From an uncultured Parabacteroides sp. (GTDB lineage Bacteria; Bacteroidota; Bacteroidia; Bacteroidales; Tannerellaceae): DNA of 64,000 nucleotides. The translations under genes and the position numbers were made by a program. Shown here in pieces: positions 37,051 through 45,518 of the stretch. Under the pieces are notes generated by a model. The model saw only the letters and a program-made list of their open reading frames with translations. It ran no database searches and was not told the origin of the DNA. Where the stretch lies: NCBI GenBank assembly GCA_944325345.1, contig CALUZV010000012.1:1-64000 (forward strand), in the 5' to 3' direction. Position 1 is the stretch's first letter; each line of letters begins with the position of its first letter.

Positions 37051-38454
37051 TTAATTCATCACTTCTTCAGCCATCACGACGGCTTTCTTCAGGGCTCCGA
37101 GCTTGTTGTTCACTTCCTGCAACTCGCGCTCCACGTCGCTCTTTGCCACAATGCCGCCGCCCGCTTGATAATAGAGGACATTGCCCCGGCTGACGAAGGT
37201 GCGTATCGTAATAGCTTGGTTCAGATTGCCGTCCAGCCCGATGAATCCGATGCATCCGCCGTAGGCTCCGCGGTTGGTATGTTCTATCTCCGTGATGAGC
37301 TGCATGGCCCGGACTTTCGGTGCGCCACTCAATGTTCCTGCCGGGAAAGTCTCAATGTACGTCTTGATGGAGTTGCTTTGAGGGAGTACATCACCGCTCA
37401 CCCGCGAGACGAGGTGGATGACATGACTATAATATTGAACTTCCTTATAGAAATCGACATGCACATGCTCGCAGTTGCGCGACAAGTCGTTCCGTGCCAA
37501 ATCAACCAGCATGACGTGCTCGGCGTTCTCCTTCGGGTCGTTCCGGAGGGCTTCGGTGCGCTGCCGGTCGATCTCGACATTGCCCGTGCGGAAGGCCGTC
37601 CCGGCTATCGGGTCGATGGTCGCATGTCCGTCAGCGACTTTGCAATGCGTCTCGGGCGAGGAGCCGAAGATACGGAAGCCTCCGAAATCGAAATAGAAGA
37701 GGTAGGGCGAGGGATTGATACTCCGAAGCGCGCGATAGACTTTGAAATCGTCTCCCCGGAAGGGCTGCTCGAAGCGGCGGCTCAATACGATTTGAAAAAC
37801 ATCTCCCCGCAGACAGTGCCGTATGCCCTTGCGTATAATCTCGCGATGCTCATCGTCAGATACCGGCGAGGTCTCGACCCCGACGCGGCGGAAGTTATAG
37901 GAGGCGTAATTTCGGTTATTAAGCAACGTCTCAATCTCCTGGAGGTGGTCGCTCTCGCCTTCCCGTAAAAGTTCCACAAGCGTAAGCTCATTTTTGAAAT
38001 GATTGAAGACGAGGACGTAACGATAGAGTATATAGAGCATATCCGGCGCGTCGTTCTCGTCGTGGTGGCACTCTGGTATGGGAATGGGTTCGAAATAACG
38101 AACGGCATCGAACGCTGTGTAGCCGAACAACCCGCAAGCTGCGCTTTCTTCTCCGGTTACCTGAAAACGTCCCAGGAACTCGTTGATGGCCGTCCCGACG
38201 TTATATGCTGCCGTGAGCGGGCGCACTTCCTCCGTCCCGTCCGGGAAGTGCATCGTGCATAGGTTGCTGTTTATGCCAATGCTCGCGAGGGGGCAAAGGG
38301 CGATGTACGAGAGGCTGTTCTCGTTGCCGTGATAGTCTGAGCTCTCGAGGAGGGCAGATTCGGGATAGACATCCCGCACTTTGAGGTAGATGCTGACGGG
38401 CGTATGTAAATCTCCCAGCACCTTCTTTGTTTTTGTTTGAAAAGCGTAAATCAT
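37051..38454 (-). CDS. trpE: Anthranilate synthase component I
   Basis: 467 residues. The chorismate-binding C-terminal half includes DVFQIVLSRRFEQPF, SPETHCKVADGHATIDPIAGT, ENAEHVMLVDLARNDLSR and PAGTLSGAPKVRAMQLI. An LLESSD-like N-terminal motif (SALLESSDYHGNENSLS) is the usual site of Trp feedback binding in this enzyme family. It forms a complex with TrpG. A 22-base palindrome array lies between trpB and this gene. Confidence 0.95.
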   Translation of the reverse strand: MIYAFQTKTKKVLGDLHTPVSIYLKVRDVYPESALLESSDYHGNENSLSYIALCPLASIGINSNLCTMHFPDGTEEVRPLTAAYNVGTAINEFLGRFQVTGEESAACGLFGYTAFDAVRYFEPIPIPECHHDENDAPDMLYILYRYVLVFNHFKNELTLVELLREGESDHLQEIETLLNNRNYASYNFRRVGVETSPVSDDEHREIIRKGIRHCLRGDVFQIVLSRRFEQPFRGDDFKVYRALRSINPSPYLFYFDFGGFRIFGSSPETHCKVADGHATIDPIAGTAFRTGNVEIDRQRTEALRNDPKENAEHVMLVDLARNDLSRNCEHVHVDFYKEVQYYSHVIHLVSRVSGDVLPQSNSIKTYIETFPAGTLSGAPKVRAMQLITEIEHTNRGAYGGCIGFIGLDGNLNQAITIRTFVSRGNVLYYQAGGGIVAKSDVERELQEVNNKLGALKKAVVMAEEVMN

Positions 38455-38487
38455 CTCTTATCTGTTTTTACTTCTAATGGAAAATTA

Positions 38488-38640
38488 TACTTGCGCATCT
38501 GCTTTCGGATAGATGAGCATCTATATTCCGATACTTGAGCATCTGTCTGTGGATAGATGAGCATCTATCCGTGGATACTTGAGCATCTGTCAGAAGATAG
38601 ATGAGCATCTGTCGGAAACTACTTGCGCATCTATGAAAAT
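38488..38640. repeat. Seven-unit palindromic array, exact 22-base pitch, inside the trp operon
   Basis: GCATCT recurs at 38495, 38517, 38539, 38561, 38583, 38605 and 38627, always 22 bases apart. Two unit types alternate: ATACTTGAGCATCTGTC and ATAGATGAGCATCTATC, the latter containing the palindrome AGATGAGCATCT. The array fills the trpB-trpE gap, so it should be transcribed within the operon mRNA. Confidence 0.9.
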
Positions 38641-38641
38641 C

Positions 38642-39829
38642 TCATTCCTCATCTCCGCCGAAGAATTGGATGTACGTATCCATATCCTTATCGCCGCGAC
38701 CCGAGACCGTCAGCACGACCACATCCTCCGGCCGGAAGGAAATCTTCTCCAGCGCACCCAAGGCATGCGCACTCTCCAGCGCCGGGATAATCCCCTCGAG
38801 GCGCGTCAGCTCGTAGGCCGCACGGAGCGCTTCGTCGTCGTTGATGGCAAGGACAGTGGCGCGGTGGCACGAGGCCAAGTTGGCGTGCAACGGACCGATG
38901 CCCGGATAATCGAGACCCGCCGAGATGGAGTAGGGCTCCTCGATTTGTCCGTCTTCGTTCTGCATCACCAGCGTCCGCGCGCCGTGGATGATGCCCTTCT
39001 TCCCGAGGTGGATAGTCGCCGCGCTCTTTCCGGAGAAGATACCTTTACCACCGGCTTCCGCGAGGACAATCTTCACCCGCTCGTCGCTCAAGTAGTGATA
39101 GATAGTGCCGGCGGCATTGCTTCCGCCTCCGACGCAGGCAAAGAGGTAGTCGGGGTAGTCGCGGCCTTCCTTTTCCGTCAGTTGCTTCTTGATTTCCTCA
39201 CTGATAACCGACTGCAAGCGGGCGACCATGTCGGGATAAGGGTGCGGGCCCACCGTCGAGCCGATGATGTAATACGTATCCGCCGGATGACAGCACCAGT
39301 CGCGGATAGCTTCGTTCGTCGCGTCCTTGAGCGTCATGTTGCCGGAGGTAACGGGGACGACCCGCGCGCCGAGCATCTGCATCTTCTGGACGTTAGCGTG
39401 CTGCCTTTCCACGTCTGTTTTTCCCATATAGACCACGCACTCCATGTCCATCAGGGCGCAGACCGTGGCGGTGGCGACGCCGTGCTGTCCGGCACCCGTC
39501 TCCGCGATGATGCGGCGTTTGCCCATCTGACGGGCGATGAGAATCTGGCCGATGGTGTTGTTGATTTTGTGAGCGCCGGTATGGTTGAGGTCCTCGCGCT
39601 TGAGGTAGATTTTGCAACCGTACTTCCGGCTGAGGCGTCCGGCCAGATAGAGCGGAGAGGGGCGGCCGACGTAATCGCGCAAGAGCTGGTCGTATTCCTT
39701 GCGGAACGTCTCGCTGTTCATCACTTGCAGGTAAGTCTGCCGCAGCTCCTCCACGCAGCGGTGAAGGATTTCCGGGACGTAAGCCCCGCCGAATTCTCCG
39801 TAATAACCTTTGTCGTTTACTTGGTACAT
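38642..39829 (-). CDS. trpB: Tryptophan synthase beta subunit
   Basis: 395 residues. [15 protein letters not shown] holds the pyridoxal-phosphate Lys, [15 protein letters not shown] and [15 protein letters not shown] (phosphate cradle) follow, and [14 protein letters not shown] ends the enzyme. It condenses indole with serine. trpB heads the operon, as is common in Bacteroidetes, behind an attenuated leader. Confidence 0.97.
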   Translation of the reverse strand: MYQVNDKGYYGEFGGAYVPEILHRCVEELRQTYLQVMNSETFRKEYDQLLRDYVGRPSPLYLAGRLSRKYGCKIYLKREDLNHTGAHKINNTIGQILIARQMGKRRIIAETGAGQHGVATATVCALMDMECVVYMGKTDVERQHANVQKMQMLGARVVPVTSGNMTLKDATNEAIRDWCCHPADTYYIIGSTVGPHPYPDMVARLQSVISEEIKKQLTEKEGRDYPDYLFACVGGGSNAAGTIYHYLSDERVKIVLAEAGGKGIFSGKSAATIHLGKKGIIHGARTLVMQNEDGQIEEPYSISAGLDYPGIGPLHANLASCHRATVLAINDDEALRAAYELTRLEGIIPALESAHALGALEKISFRPEDVVVLTVSGRGDKDMDTYIQFFGGDEE

Positions 39830-39872
39830 AGCATTTATTGTTGTTTGAAATTATTATTCTGTTGAGTCGTGA

Positions 39873-39914
39873 TAAAAAGAAAAGCGGCCTGCCGCAAGTG
39901 CGACAGACCGCTTT
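39873..39914 (-). terminator. trp attenuator (intrinsic terminator in the trpB leader)
   Basis: On the minus strand AAAGCGGTCTGTCGC pairs with GCGGCAGGCCGCTTT around the loop ACTT, with only G-U interruptions, and is followed by TTCTTTTT. It lies between the leader peptide stop (39959) and the trpB start (39829). It is therefore positioned to stop transcription before the operon. Confidence 0.85.
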
Positions 39915-39958
39915 GGATATTTTCGATTCGTATAAATACACACAGTAGCCTTCGTCTC

Positions 39959-40021
39959 TTACGACCATTTAGGTTGTCCGAGGCGCCACCACCAATTTGT
40001 ATTTACGATAAATGTTCTCAT
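39959..40021 (-). CDS. trpL: trp operon leader peptide, 20 aa with Trp-Trp-Trp
   Basis: A 20-codon frame, ATG to TAA, translates as MRTFIVNTN followed by WWWRLGQPKWS. Residues 10-12 are Trp and residue 19 is Trp, so four of 20 codons are UGG. It starts about 20 bases after the predicted transcript start and ends 45 bases before an intrinsic terminator. This is the classical layout of ribosome-mediated attenuation: stalling at the Trp codons when charged tRNA-Trp is scarce would favour an antiterminator. I have not identified the competing antiterminator pairing with certainty. Confidence 0.88.
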   Translation of the reverse strand: MRTFIVNTNWWWRLGQPKWS

Positions 40022-40046
40022 TTGTCTTTTTGCTATTATTTCGCCG

Positions 40047-40076
40047 CAAATATACGGCGAGAATTATAAACTGCAA
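40047..40076 (-). promoter_or_regulatory. trp operon promoter
   Basis: On the minus strand TTG (40076-40074), a 19-base spacer and TATATTTG (40054-40047) match the Bacteroidetes consensus perfectly. The expected start lies near 40040, just ahead of the leader peptide. Confidence 0.82.
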
Positions 40077-40104
40077 GCGTTTTCCGGAAAAAATTACGAA
40101 AAAA

Positions 40105-41328
40105 TTAGTACGTCTCCCCCGGTGTAAAGAATATCCGGCTGCGGGCGAGCAGACACGCCCCGACGGTTCCGGCCTTCTCTTGCAGCTTGGTTACAACGAT
40201 TTCCGTGTCCTTATTGACGAGGTTCAGCGAGTATTTTCGCATCGCGCTGCGGATGGGCAGCAGGATATAGTCTCCCGTCTGCGCCAGCACCCCGCCGATG
40301 ACCACCAACGCGGGATTTAACACGTTGATGAACCCTGCCAAGTACCTCCCCAGCTTCTGCCCAATCTCTTCAATCAGTTCGATGCACAAGAGGTCTTCCT
40401 TGTTGATGGCCTCCACGATTTCATTCAGCGTCAGCGGACTTTCGCCATGCAGGATGCGGTCGGAGAGGATGGACTTCCGCCCTTCGTGTACGGCTTGCAA
40501 GAGGGAGCGGTGGAGTGCTTCGCCCGACACTTCCGTCTCGAGGCAACCCCGTTTCCCGCAATGACAGAGAATCTCGTTGTCGAAAACGATGAAATGCCCG
40601 ATCTCACCCGAGAATCCGGACTTCCCGGGATATACTTTCCCGTCGATTATCAGTCCTGCCCCAAGCCCCCAGCTAATATTGATGTACATCGCGTCCTTGA
40701 TGCCGTGCGCCGCCCCTTTTATCAGCTCGGCGTAGGTCATCGCCCGTGTATCGTTGTCGATGCTCACCGTATAGCCCAGCCGCTCGGTCAAGACCTCCGC
40801 CAGCGGGCGTTCCTCGAAATTGAACCAGCTGTAGCTATAGCCCGACTCCGGATTGACGCGCCCGGAGATATTGATGCAAATATTCAGGATTTTGTTCCGG
40901 TCGATGCCGGTGCTCTCGATAAACCGCGTGGTGTAGTTGCAAAGCTCGGTGAGTCCCTCCGCCGTATTCTCCAGCGAGCAGGGGATATCCATCTCGGTCT
41001 GCACCATGTCTCCCGTGAAGTTCATCAGGGCGATGTTGAGCGTAAACTTCTTGATATCGACGCCGACGAAGTAGCCGGCCTCGCGGTTCAGCCCGTACAC
41101 CGTGGGCGGACGCCCTTCACCCGTCTCCAGCTTCCCGTAGCTGAGGACGTAGCCTTCCTCGCACATCTCCCCGATGATTTTCGTTACGGTAGGGATGCTG
41201 AGGTCTAAAGCCTTCGCCAAATCCGGTACCGTCGAGGACTGATTGTTCATAAAGTACGCGAGGATTTTTTTCTTGTTTAAAGCCGATTTCGACCCTCTGT
41301 CTATGTCGGCAAGTAGCTGTTTTATCAT
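40105..41328 (-). CDS. ROK-family transcriptional repressor (NagC/XylR type)
   Basis: 407 residues. An N-terminal winged helix (STVPDLAKALDLSIPTVTKIIGEM) precedes a ROK domain with the zinc motif CHCGKRGCLE. The ATP-binding loop reads DIKKFTLNI instead of DxGxT, which favours a repressor over a kinase. The ATG at 41328 is chosen because the alternative TTG at 41352 lies inside the -7 element. It is divergent from nanM, so it probably controls nanM and perhaps the nan operon in response to an amino-sugar. Confidence 0.88.
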   Translation of the reverse strand: MIKQLLADIDRGSKSALNKKKILAYFMNNQSSTVPDLAKALDLSIPTVTKIIGEMCEEGYVLSYGKLETGEGRPPTVYGLNREAGYFVGVDIKKFTLNIALMNFTGDMVQTEMDIPCSLENTAEGLTELCNYTTRFIESTGIDRNKILNICINISGRVNPESGYSYSWFNFEERPLAEVLTERLGYTVSIDNDTRAMTYAELIKGAAHGIKDAMYINISWGLGAGLIIDGKVYPGKSGFSGEIGHFIVFDNEILCHCGKRGCLETEVSGEALHRSLLQAVHEGRKSILSDRILHGESPLTLNEIVEAINKEDLLCIELIEEIGQKLGRYLAGFINVLNPALVVIGGVLAQTGDYILLPIRSAMRKYSLNLVNKDTEIVVTKLQEKAGTVGACLLARSRIFFTPGETY

Positions 41329-41349
41329 AAAACTCCCGTTATTCTCCTG

Positions 41350-41357
41350 CAAAGGTA
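41350..41357 (-). promoter_or_regulatory. -7 element TACCTTTG of the ROK gene
   Basis: On the minus strand TACCTTTG lies 22 bases before the ROK ATG at 41328. It is about 30 bases from the -33 element of the divergent nanM promoter, so one operator could control both directions. Confidence 0.62.
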
Positions 41358-41388
41358 CGATTTTTCCCCGAAAACCTTGCCCCGCGCC

Positions 41389-41418
41389 TTGAACTTCGCC
41401 CGGAAAGCCTTACCTTTG
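41389..41418 (+). promoter_or_regulatory. nanM promoter
   Basis: TTG at 41389-41391, a 19-base spacer and TACCTTTG at 41411-41418. The predicted start is about 20 bases before the nanM ATG at 41445. Confidence 0.75.
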
Positions 41419-41444
41419 ACTTCTCATTTTAAATCGAAAACAAC

Positions 41445-42506
41445 ATGCGACACATTTCTCTCCTCTTCCTCGGATTCTTCCTTTCCCTCGCCTTCACCGC
41501 CAAGGCGCAAACGATTTCTGTCCCGGATTATCCCCAGCCGAAGGGCGTCTCCGCGCCGTTTGCCGGTTTCGTCGGCGACTGGCTCTTGGTGGGCGGCGGT
41601 TGCAATTTCCCCGGTGTCCCGGCTGCCGACGGCGGTCCGAAGGTTTTCTACAACGACCTTTATGCCATCCGTCCGGAAGCCGATGGCGAACCGGCTTGGA
41701 CTGCGCTCCCCCCGTTGCCCCGTCCCGTCGCCTACGGTGCTTCGGTCGAAACGCCTGCGGGCTTGCTCTGCATCGGGGGACAGAACGCCGACGGCTCGAC
41801 GGCGGAAGTTTACCGCATAGAACCCGCCGGCTCCTCGTTCCGCATCGTTCCCCTCCCTGCGCTCCCGGTTTCCGTCGATAACGGTGCCGCCGCGCGCTTG
41901 GGCAGCAAGGTTTATGTTGCCGGGGGCAATCAGGGCGATGGCGGCAACGGCCTCTTCGTCCTCGACCTCGACAAGGCCGGTTCCTCGTGGCAACGCCTGG
42001 CTTCCTATCCGGGTAGCCGACGGACGCAACCGATTCTTTTGGCCGAAGGAAATTCCCTCTACTTAATCGGCGGATTCTCGGGCAAGCCCGTTTCCCTTTC
42101 CTATAATATAATAAGGTATAGCGTGGCGACGGATACTTGGACGGAAGAAGGCGAAATCGTCCCGACGGCCGACGGCTCGCCCCGTTGCCTCGTCGGTGGC
42201 TCCGGCGTGGTGCGCGACGGGATGTTGGCGATGACCGGTGGCGTCCATGCGCCGATTTTCCAGGCCGCACTTGAGAAACGCGCCCCGGCGGACTACATGA
42301 CACGCCCCGTCTCGTGGTACCGCTTCAACGCCGACCTCTTGCTCTACGACCCCGCCCGCCGCACGTGGACGGTCCGCCGCTCCCTCCCCGGACTGGCGAA
42401 AGCCGGCGGCATCCTCCTTTCTCGCGGGAACTATTATTATATGGTATGCGGCGAAACCAAGCCCGGCGTGCGCACGCCCCGTATCGTCGTCGGGCAGTGG
42501 GAATAG
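41445..42506 (+). CDS. nanM: Cyclically permuted mutarotase, N-acetylneuraminate epimerase type
   Basis: 353 residues with a signal peptide (to TAKAQ) and six Kelch-like blades (ADGGPKVFYNDLYAI, GLLCIGGQNADG, SKVYVAGGNQGD, NSLYLIGGFSGK, GMLAMTGGVHAP). The family converts alpha- to beta-sialic acid in the periplasm and speeds use of sugar released by sialidase. The context with a ROK repressor and the nan genes downstream supports the specific assignment. Confidence 0.88.
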   Translation: MRHISLLFLGFFLSLAFTAKAQTISVPDYPQPKGVSAPFAGFVGDWLLVGGGCNFPGVPAADGGPKVFYNDLYAIRPEADGEPAWTALPPLPRPVAYGASVETPAGLLCIGGQNADGSTAEVYRIEPAGSSFRIVPLPALPVSVDNGAAARLGSKVYVAGGNQGDGGNGLFVLDLDKAGSSWQRLASYPGSRRTQPILLAEGNSLYLIGGFSGKPVSLSYNIIRYSVATDTWTEEGEIVPTADGSPRCLVGGSGVVRDGMLAMTGGVHAPIFQAALEKRAPADYMTRPVSWYRFNADLLLYDPARRTWTVRRSLPGLAKAGGILLSRGNYYYMVCGETKPGVRTPRIVVGQWE

Positions 42507-42516
42507 GCCTGCGCCC

Positions 42517-43746
42517 TCAGAGCCACCGCCGGATGCGCTCCATCGCCTCCTCGCACTCGTCCCGTTTCGCGAAGGCGGCGAGGCGAATGAAGCCTTCCCC
42601 GCTCGGCCCGAAGCCGATGCCCGGCGTTACAACCACATTGGCCTCGTAGAGCATTTTTTCGAAGCACTTCCAGGAACTCAGTCCGTCCGGTGTCTTCACC
42701 CAGATATAGGGCGCGTTGATGCCGCCGTAGTAGGTGAGGCCCATCCGCGCGAGGCTTTCGCGGATAATCCGCGCATTCTCCATGTAATAAGCAATCTTCT
42801 CCTTTATCTGCTGCTGCCCTTCGGGGGAATAGGCCGCCTCGGCTCCCCGCTGGGTGATGTAGCTCGTGCCGTTGGATTTGGTACATTGCCGCCGATACCA
42901 GAGCGGGTTCAGCGGGATGCGCTCGCCATTGATGTTGGCCGCCGTAACTTCCTTGGGCACTACCGTATAGCCGCAGCGCACGCCGGTGAATCCTGCCGTC
43001 TTGGAAAAGCTCCGTATCTCGATGGCCACTTTCTTAGCCCCCCGAATCTCGTAAATCGAGTGGGGGATGCTCTTCTCGTGGATATATGCCTCATACGCCG
43101 CGTCGTAGATAATCAGCGTGTCATTCTTCAGCGCATAATCCACCCACTTCTTCAACTGCCTATGCGTCAGCGTCGTGCCCGTCGGGTTGTTGGGGTAGCA
43201 GAGGTAAATGATGTCGAGCCGGTGGTCGGGCGTCTCGGGGACGAAACCATTCGCCTCCGTGCAAGGCAGGTACATGACGTTGCTCCACTTTCCGTCCTCG
43301 CCCCGCGTCCCGGAGCGTCCGCACATGATATTGCTCTCGGCATAAACGGGATAGACCGGGTCGGTGATACCCATGCTGTTATCCCACCGCAGGATTTCGC
43401 CGATGTTGCACGTATCGCTCTTCGCGCCGTCGCTGACGAAGATTTCCGAGGGCGTCAGTTCGATGCCCAGCGGCGCGAAATCGTGCTTCAAAATCGTGTT
43501 AATCAGGAAGCTGTAGCCCTGCTCCGGTCCGTAACCCCGGAACGTCTCCTCGCGGGACATCTCGTCGAGCGCCCGATGCATCGCCTCGACGCAGGCAGGA
43601 GGGAGGGGACTGCTGACGTCGCCCCGCCCGATGCGCAGCAGTTTCTTCTCCGGGTGCGTAACCCGGAACGCGTTGATTTTCTTTTCAATGTCCGAGAAAA
43701 AGTAGTTCTCTTGCAATTTCAGGAAGTGTTCATTTATTAATGCCAT
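42517..43746 (-). CDS. dapL: LL-diaminopimelate aminotransferase
   Basis: 409 residues of a fold-type I PLP enzyme. RIGRGDVSSPLPPA near the N-terminus, YPNNPTGTTLT, DAAYEAYI and SFSKTAGFTGVRCGY (with the PLP Lys) are diagnostic of DapL rather than AspC. It makes LL-diaminopimelate directly from tetrahydrodipicolinate for lysine and peptidoglycan. It is convergent with nanM, 10 bases apart. Confidence 0.95.
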   Translation of the reverse strand: MALINEHFLKLQENYFFSDIEKKINAFRVTHPEKKLLRIGRGDVSSPLPPACVEAMHRALDEMSREETFRGYGPEQGYSFLINTILKHDFAPLGIELTPSEIFVSDGAKSDTCNIGEILRWDNSMGITDPVYPVYAESNIMCGRSGTRGEDGKWSNVMYLPCTEANGFVPETPDHRLDIIYLCYPNNPTGTTLTHRQLKKWVDYALKNDTLIIYDAAYEAYIHEKSIPHSIYEIRGAKKVAIEIRSFSKTAGFTGVRCGYTVVPKEVTAANINGERIPLNPLWYRRQCTKSNGTSYITQRGAEAAYSPEGQQQIKEKIAYYMENARIIRESLARMGLTYYGGINAPYIWVKTPDGLSSWKCFEKMLYEANVVVTPGIGFGPSGEGFIRLAAFAKRDECEEAMERIRRWL

Positions 43747-44141
43747 ACGCTGTAATTTTTGTGTTATATCGAGTTGTTTTTTTGTCTTTCCGCAGGTAGC
43801 TTGCTTTTTGTATCTATTCCGCGTAATTTTGTTTCAAATTTCTTGCAAAAATAACGATTCGCTATCAAAAAGCAAAAGGCTACAACCGGCAACTCCCCTC
43901 GAATTTCACCTTTCCCACCGTCCGCTTTGAGATTATCATCAAAGAAACCCGCTGTCTTAAAAATGAATATAGAATCTAAAGAATATCTATCAAATCCTCA
44001 AATTTCCCCAATTTTCCCCGTATTTTTTCCTCCCGCAAAAGAAAAAAAGCGGAAAAAATGCCGGGCGGGGGAAGAAAAAGGCGGGGAAAATGGGGGAGAT
44101 GCGGGGGAAAGTGGTAAATTTGTCGAAGCAAAGAAAAAGAG
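43747..44141. other. Gap between dapL and the DUF6261 array
   Basis: It holds the dapL promoter and about 100 bases of dapL leader. The rest runs from AT-rich to a purine-rich, G-heavy stretch (44030-44120) in which I see no gene. Open frames spanning it and the adjacent array are not supported by a start context or family resemblance. Confidence 0.5.
43846..43876 (-). promoter_or_regulatory. dapL promoter
   Basis: On the minus strand TTTG (43876-43873), a 19-base spacer and TATTTTTG (43853-43846) match the consensus. The leader to the ATG at 43746 is about 95 bases long and shows no obvious riboswitch. Confidence 0.75.
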
Positions 44142-44394
44142 CTTTGCGAAAGTTCTTTGTTTCTTGGAATCCGTTTTCGCGACGCGCGAAAATCACCCGT
44201 TGTCAAAAGGCTATTTTTCGCGACGCGCGAAAGTTCCCTGCACAGCGCAGGACGTTTTCGCGACGTGCGAAAGTTTCCCGCACAGTGCAGGACGTTTTCG
44301 CGACGCGCGAAAGTTTCCCGCACAGTGCAGGACGTTTTCGCGGCGCGCGAAAGTTTCCTGCACAATGCAGGACGGATTCGCGGCGTGCGAAAGT
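44142..44394. repeat. Seven-unit double-palindrome array, 40-41-base pitch
   Basis: The dyad TTTTCGCGACGCGCGAAAG recurs at 44174, 44215, 44255, 44295, 44335 and 44375 (spacing 41, 40, 40, 40, 40), with a degenerate copy 40 bases before the first. From the second unit on, the spacer holds a second dyad, CCTGCACAGTGCAGG. The array ends about 24 bases before the next gene's ATG. Repetitive frames on both strands are not called as genes. Confidence 0.9.
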
Positions 44395-44418
44395 TTCATT
44401 TTCTAAACAGTAATAATT

Positions 44419-45234
44419 ATGCTAGAAATTAATTATCAATTTTCACGTGAGAAGGCCAAAAACGCCCAACACGTCCAGTTTGCAACCGACACCCTGGCCG
44501 CCATCCCCGAGGACGTCGCCACGGAGCAAGGTTTTGGCTCGCTGAGGGCTACGTATGAGGAAGCCGTTACGAACGAAGTCCTCTGTTTCAAACCCGACAA
44601 GTCCTACATGGACACGCCGGAAATCGTCGAGGCCGACGCGCTCCGCGACGATACATTCCTCTTTTACGACCAGATTGTTGATGCCTACGCCACGTATTGC
44701 CCCGACCCGGAGAAACGCAAGGCTGGCAAGACGGCTAAACATGTGTTTCACGAGGCGGGAAGCCCCACGCGGGAGGATTACACCTCCGAAACAGCCCTGC
44801 TCACCGATGCCGCCGCGCGCCTCCGCGAGGAGCCATATAGCTCGGCGCTGACGACCATCGGCCTCGAAGCCGCCCCCGATGACATTGCCGAGGCGAACGA
44901 TGCCTTCCATGCCATCTATCAGAAACGGGCAGCCGAGATGCGCGACCGGAAAACGACCTTCACCATGAAGGCACTCCGGCCCGTTACGGACGACGCCTTC
45001 GATGCCCTCGCCAAGGCCATCAACGCCCTCTATCTGACCAACGAGCTGGTTACGAAAGATGAGGACAAGGAGGCTGCGCTGAAGAAAGTCATCGACGACG
45101 TGAATGCGGTCGTGATTAGCTTCAGAAGCGTTATCGGCGGTTCGGCTGATGTCGATCCCGAACTGCCCGACGAGCCTGCGGAGGAAGAGACGCCGGAACC
45201 GGGCGGTGAAGAAGACCGGCCGCAAGTCCAGTAG
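44419..45234 (+). CDS. DUF6261-like hypothetical protein
   Basis: 271 residues, soluble, Ala/Asp/Glu-rich and helical. It has two similar halves suggestive of a four-helix repeat (LTDAAARLREEPYSSALTTIGL...; VTDDAFDALAKAINALYLTNEL...) and an acidic Pro/Glu tail. The resemblance to DUF6261 proteins, multi-copy in Bacteroidales and without known function, is from memory of their general pattern. Its ATG is directly downstream of the 40-base array. No clear -7 element is seen between the array and the gene. Confidence 0.6.
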   Translation: MLEINYQFSREKAKNAQHVQFATDTLAAIPEDVATEQGFGSLRATYEEAVTNEVLCFKPDKSYMDTPEIVEADALRDDTFLFYDQIVDAYATYCPDPEKRKAGKTAKHVFHEAGSPTREDYTSETALLTDAAARLREEPYSSALTTIGLEAAPDDIAEANDAFHAIYQKRAAEMRDRKTTFTMKALRPVTDDAFDALAKAINALYLTNELVTKDEDKEAALKKVIDDVNAVVISFRSVIGGSADVDPELPDEPAEEETPEPGGEEDRPQVQ

Positions 45235-45251
45235 GGGCTGAAGGCTGTTTT

Positions 45252-45333
45252 AAGACGCGGATGACGCGGACGACACGGATTGGGGCACGGAGAGGAAGCC
45301 GCGTCCTCCGTGCCATCCGCGTCTTATTTTTTT
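45252..45333 (+). terminator. Intrinsic terminator after the DUF6261-like gene
   Basis: AAGACGCGGATG at 45252-45263 is perfectly complementary to CATCCGCGTCTT at 45314-45325 and is followed by ATTTTTTT. The loop of 50 bases can itself fold (CACGGA/TCCGTG). Confidence 0.75.
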
Positions 45334-45458
45334 ACTCCAAATCGTGAAAACCACTCATTTTTTCTCGTTTTTTCTCCGAAAACAGGCGGTGCGGGGGCGT
45401 TAATTGAAAAAATTACGGGGAAATGACAGATTTTTTACAAAAATATTGCGCCGAATGC

Positions 45459-45487
45459 TTGCGTTTAAAAAATATGTCCTATCTTTG
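45459..45487 (+). promoter_or_regulatory. nan operon promoter
   Basis: TTG at 45459-45461, an 18-base spacer and TATCTTTG at 45480-45487. The predicted start is about 25 bases before the nanA ATG at 45519. It is the only clear promoter upstream of nanA, and probably drives nanA, the epimerase, nanT and nanQ. Confidence 0.75.
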
Positions 45488-45518
45488 CCGTCGAATTAAT
45501 TAAATAATTTAATAAGTC

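Noticed and set aside
40105..41328. GlcNAc/ManNAc kinase (RokA-like)
   Set aside because: The protein has an N-terminal winged helix and lacks the DxGxT phosphate loop, so it fits a ROK repressor better.
43747..43845. Lysine riboswitch in the dapL leader
   Set aside because: The leader is about 95 bases, AT-rich, and shows neither the length nor the conserved helices of the L-box.
43927..44413. Overlapping frames through the 40-base array
   Set aside because: They are low-complexity translations of the repeat in several frames (RRAKVSCT-type repeats). Not coding.
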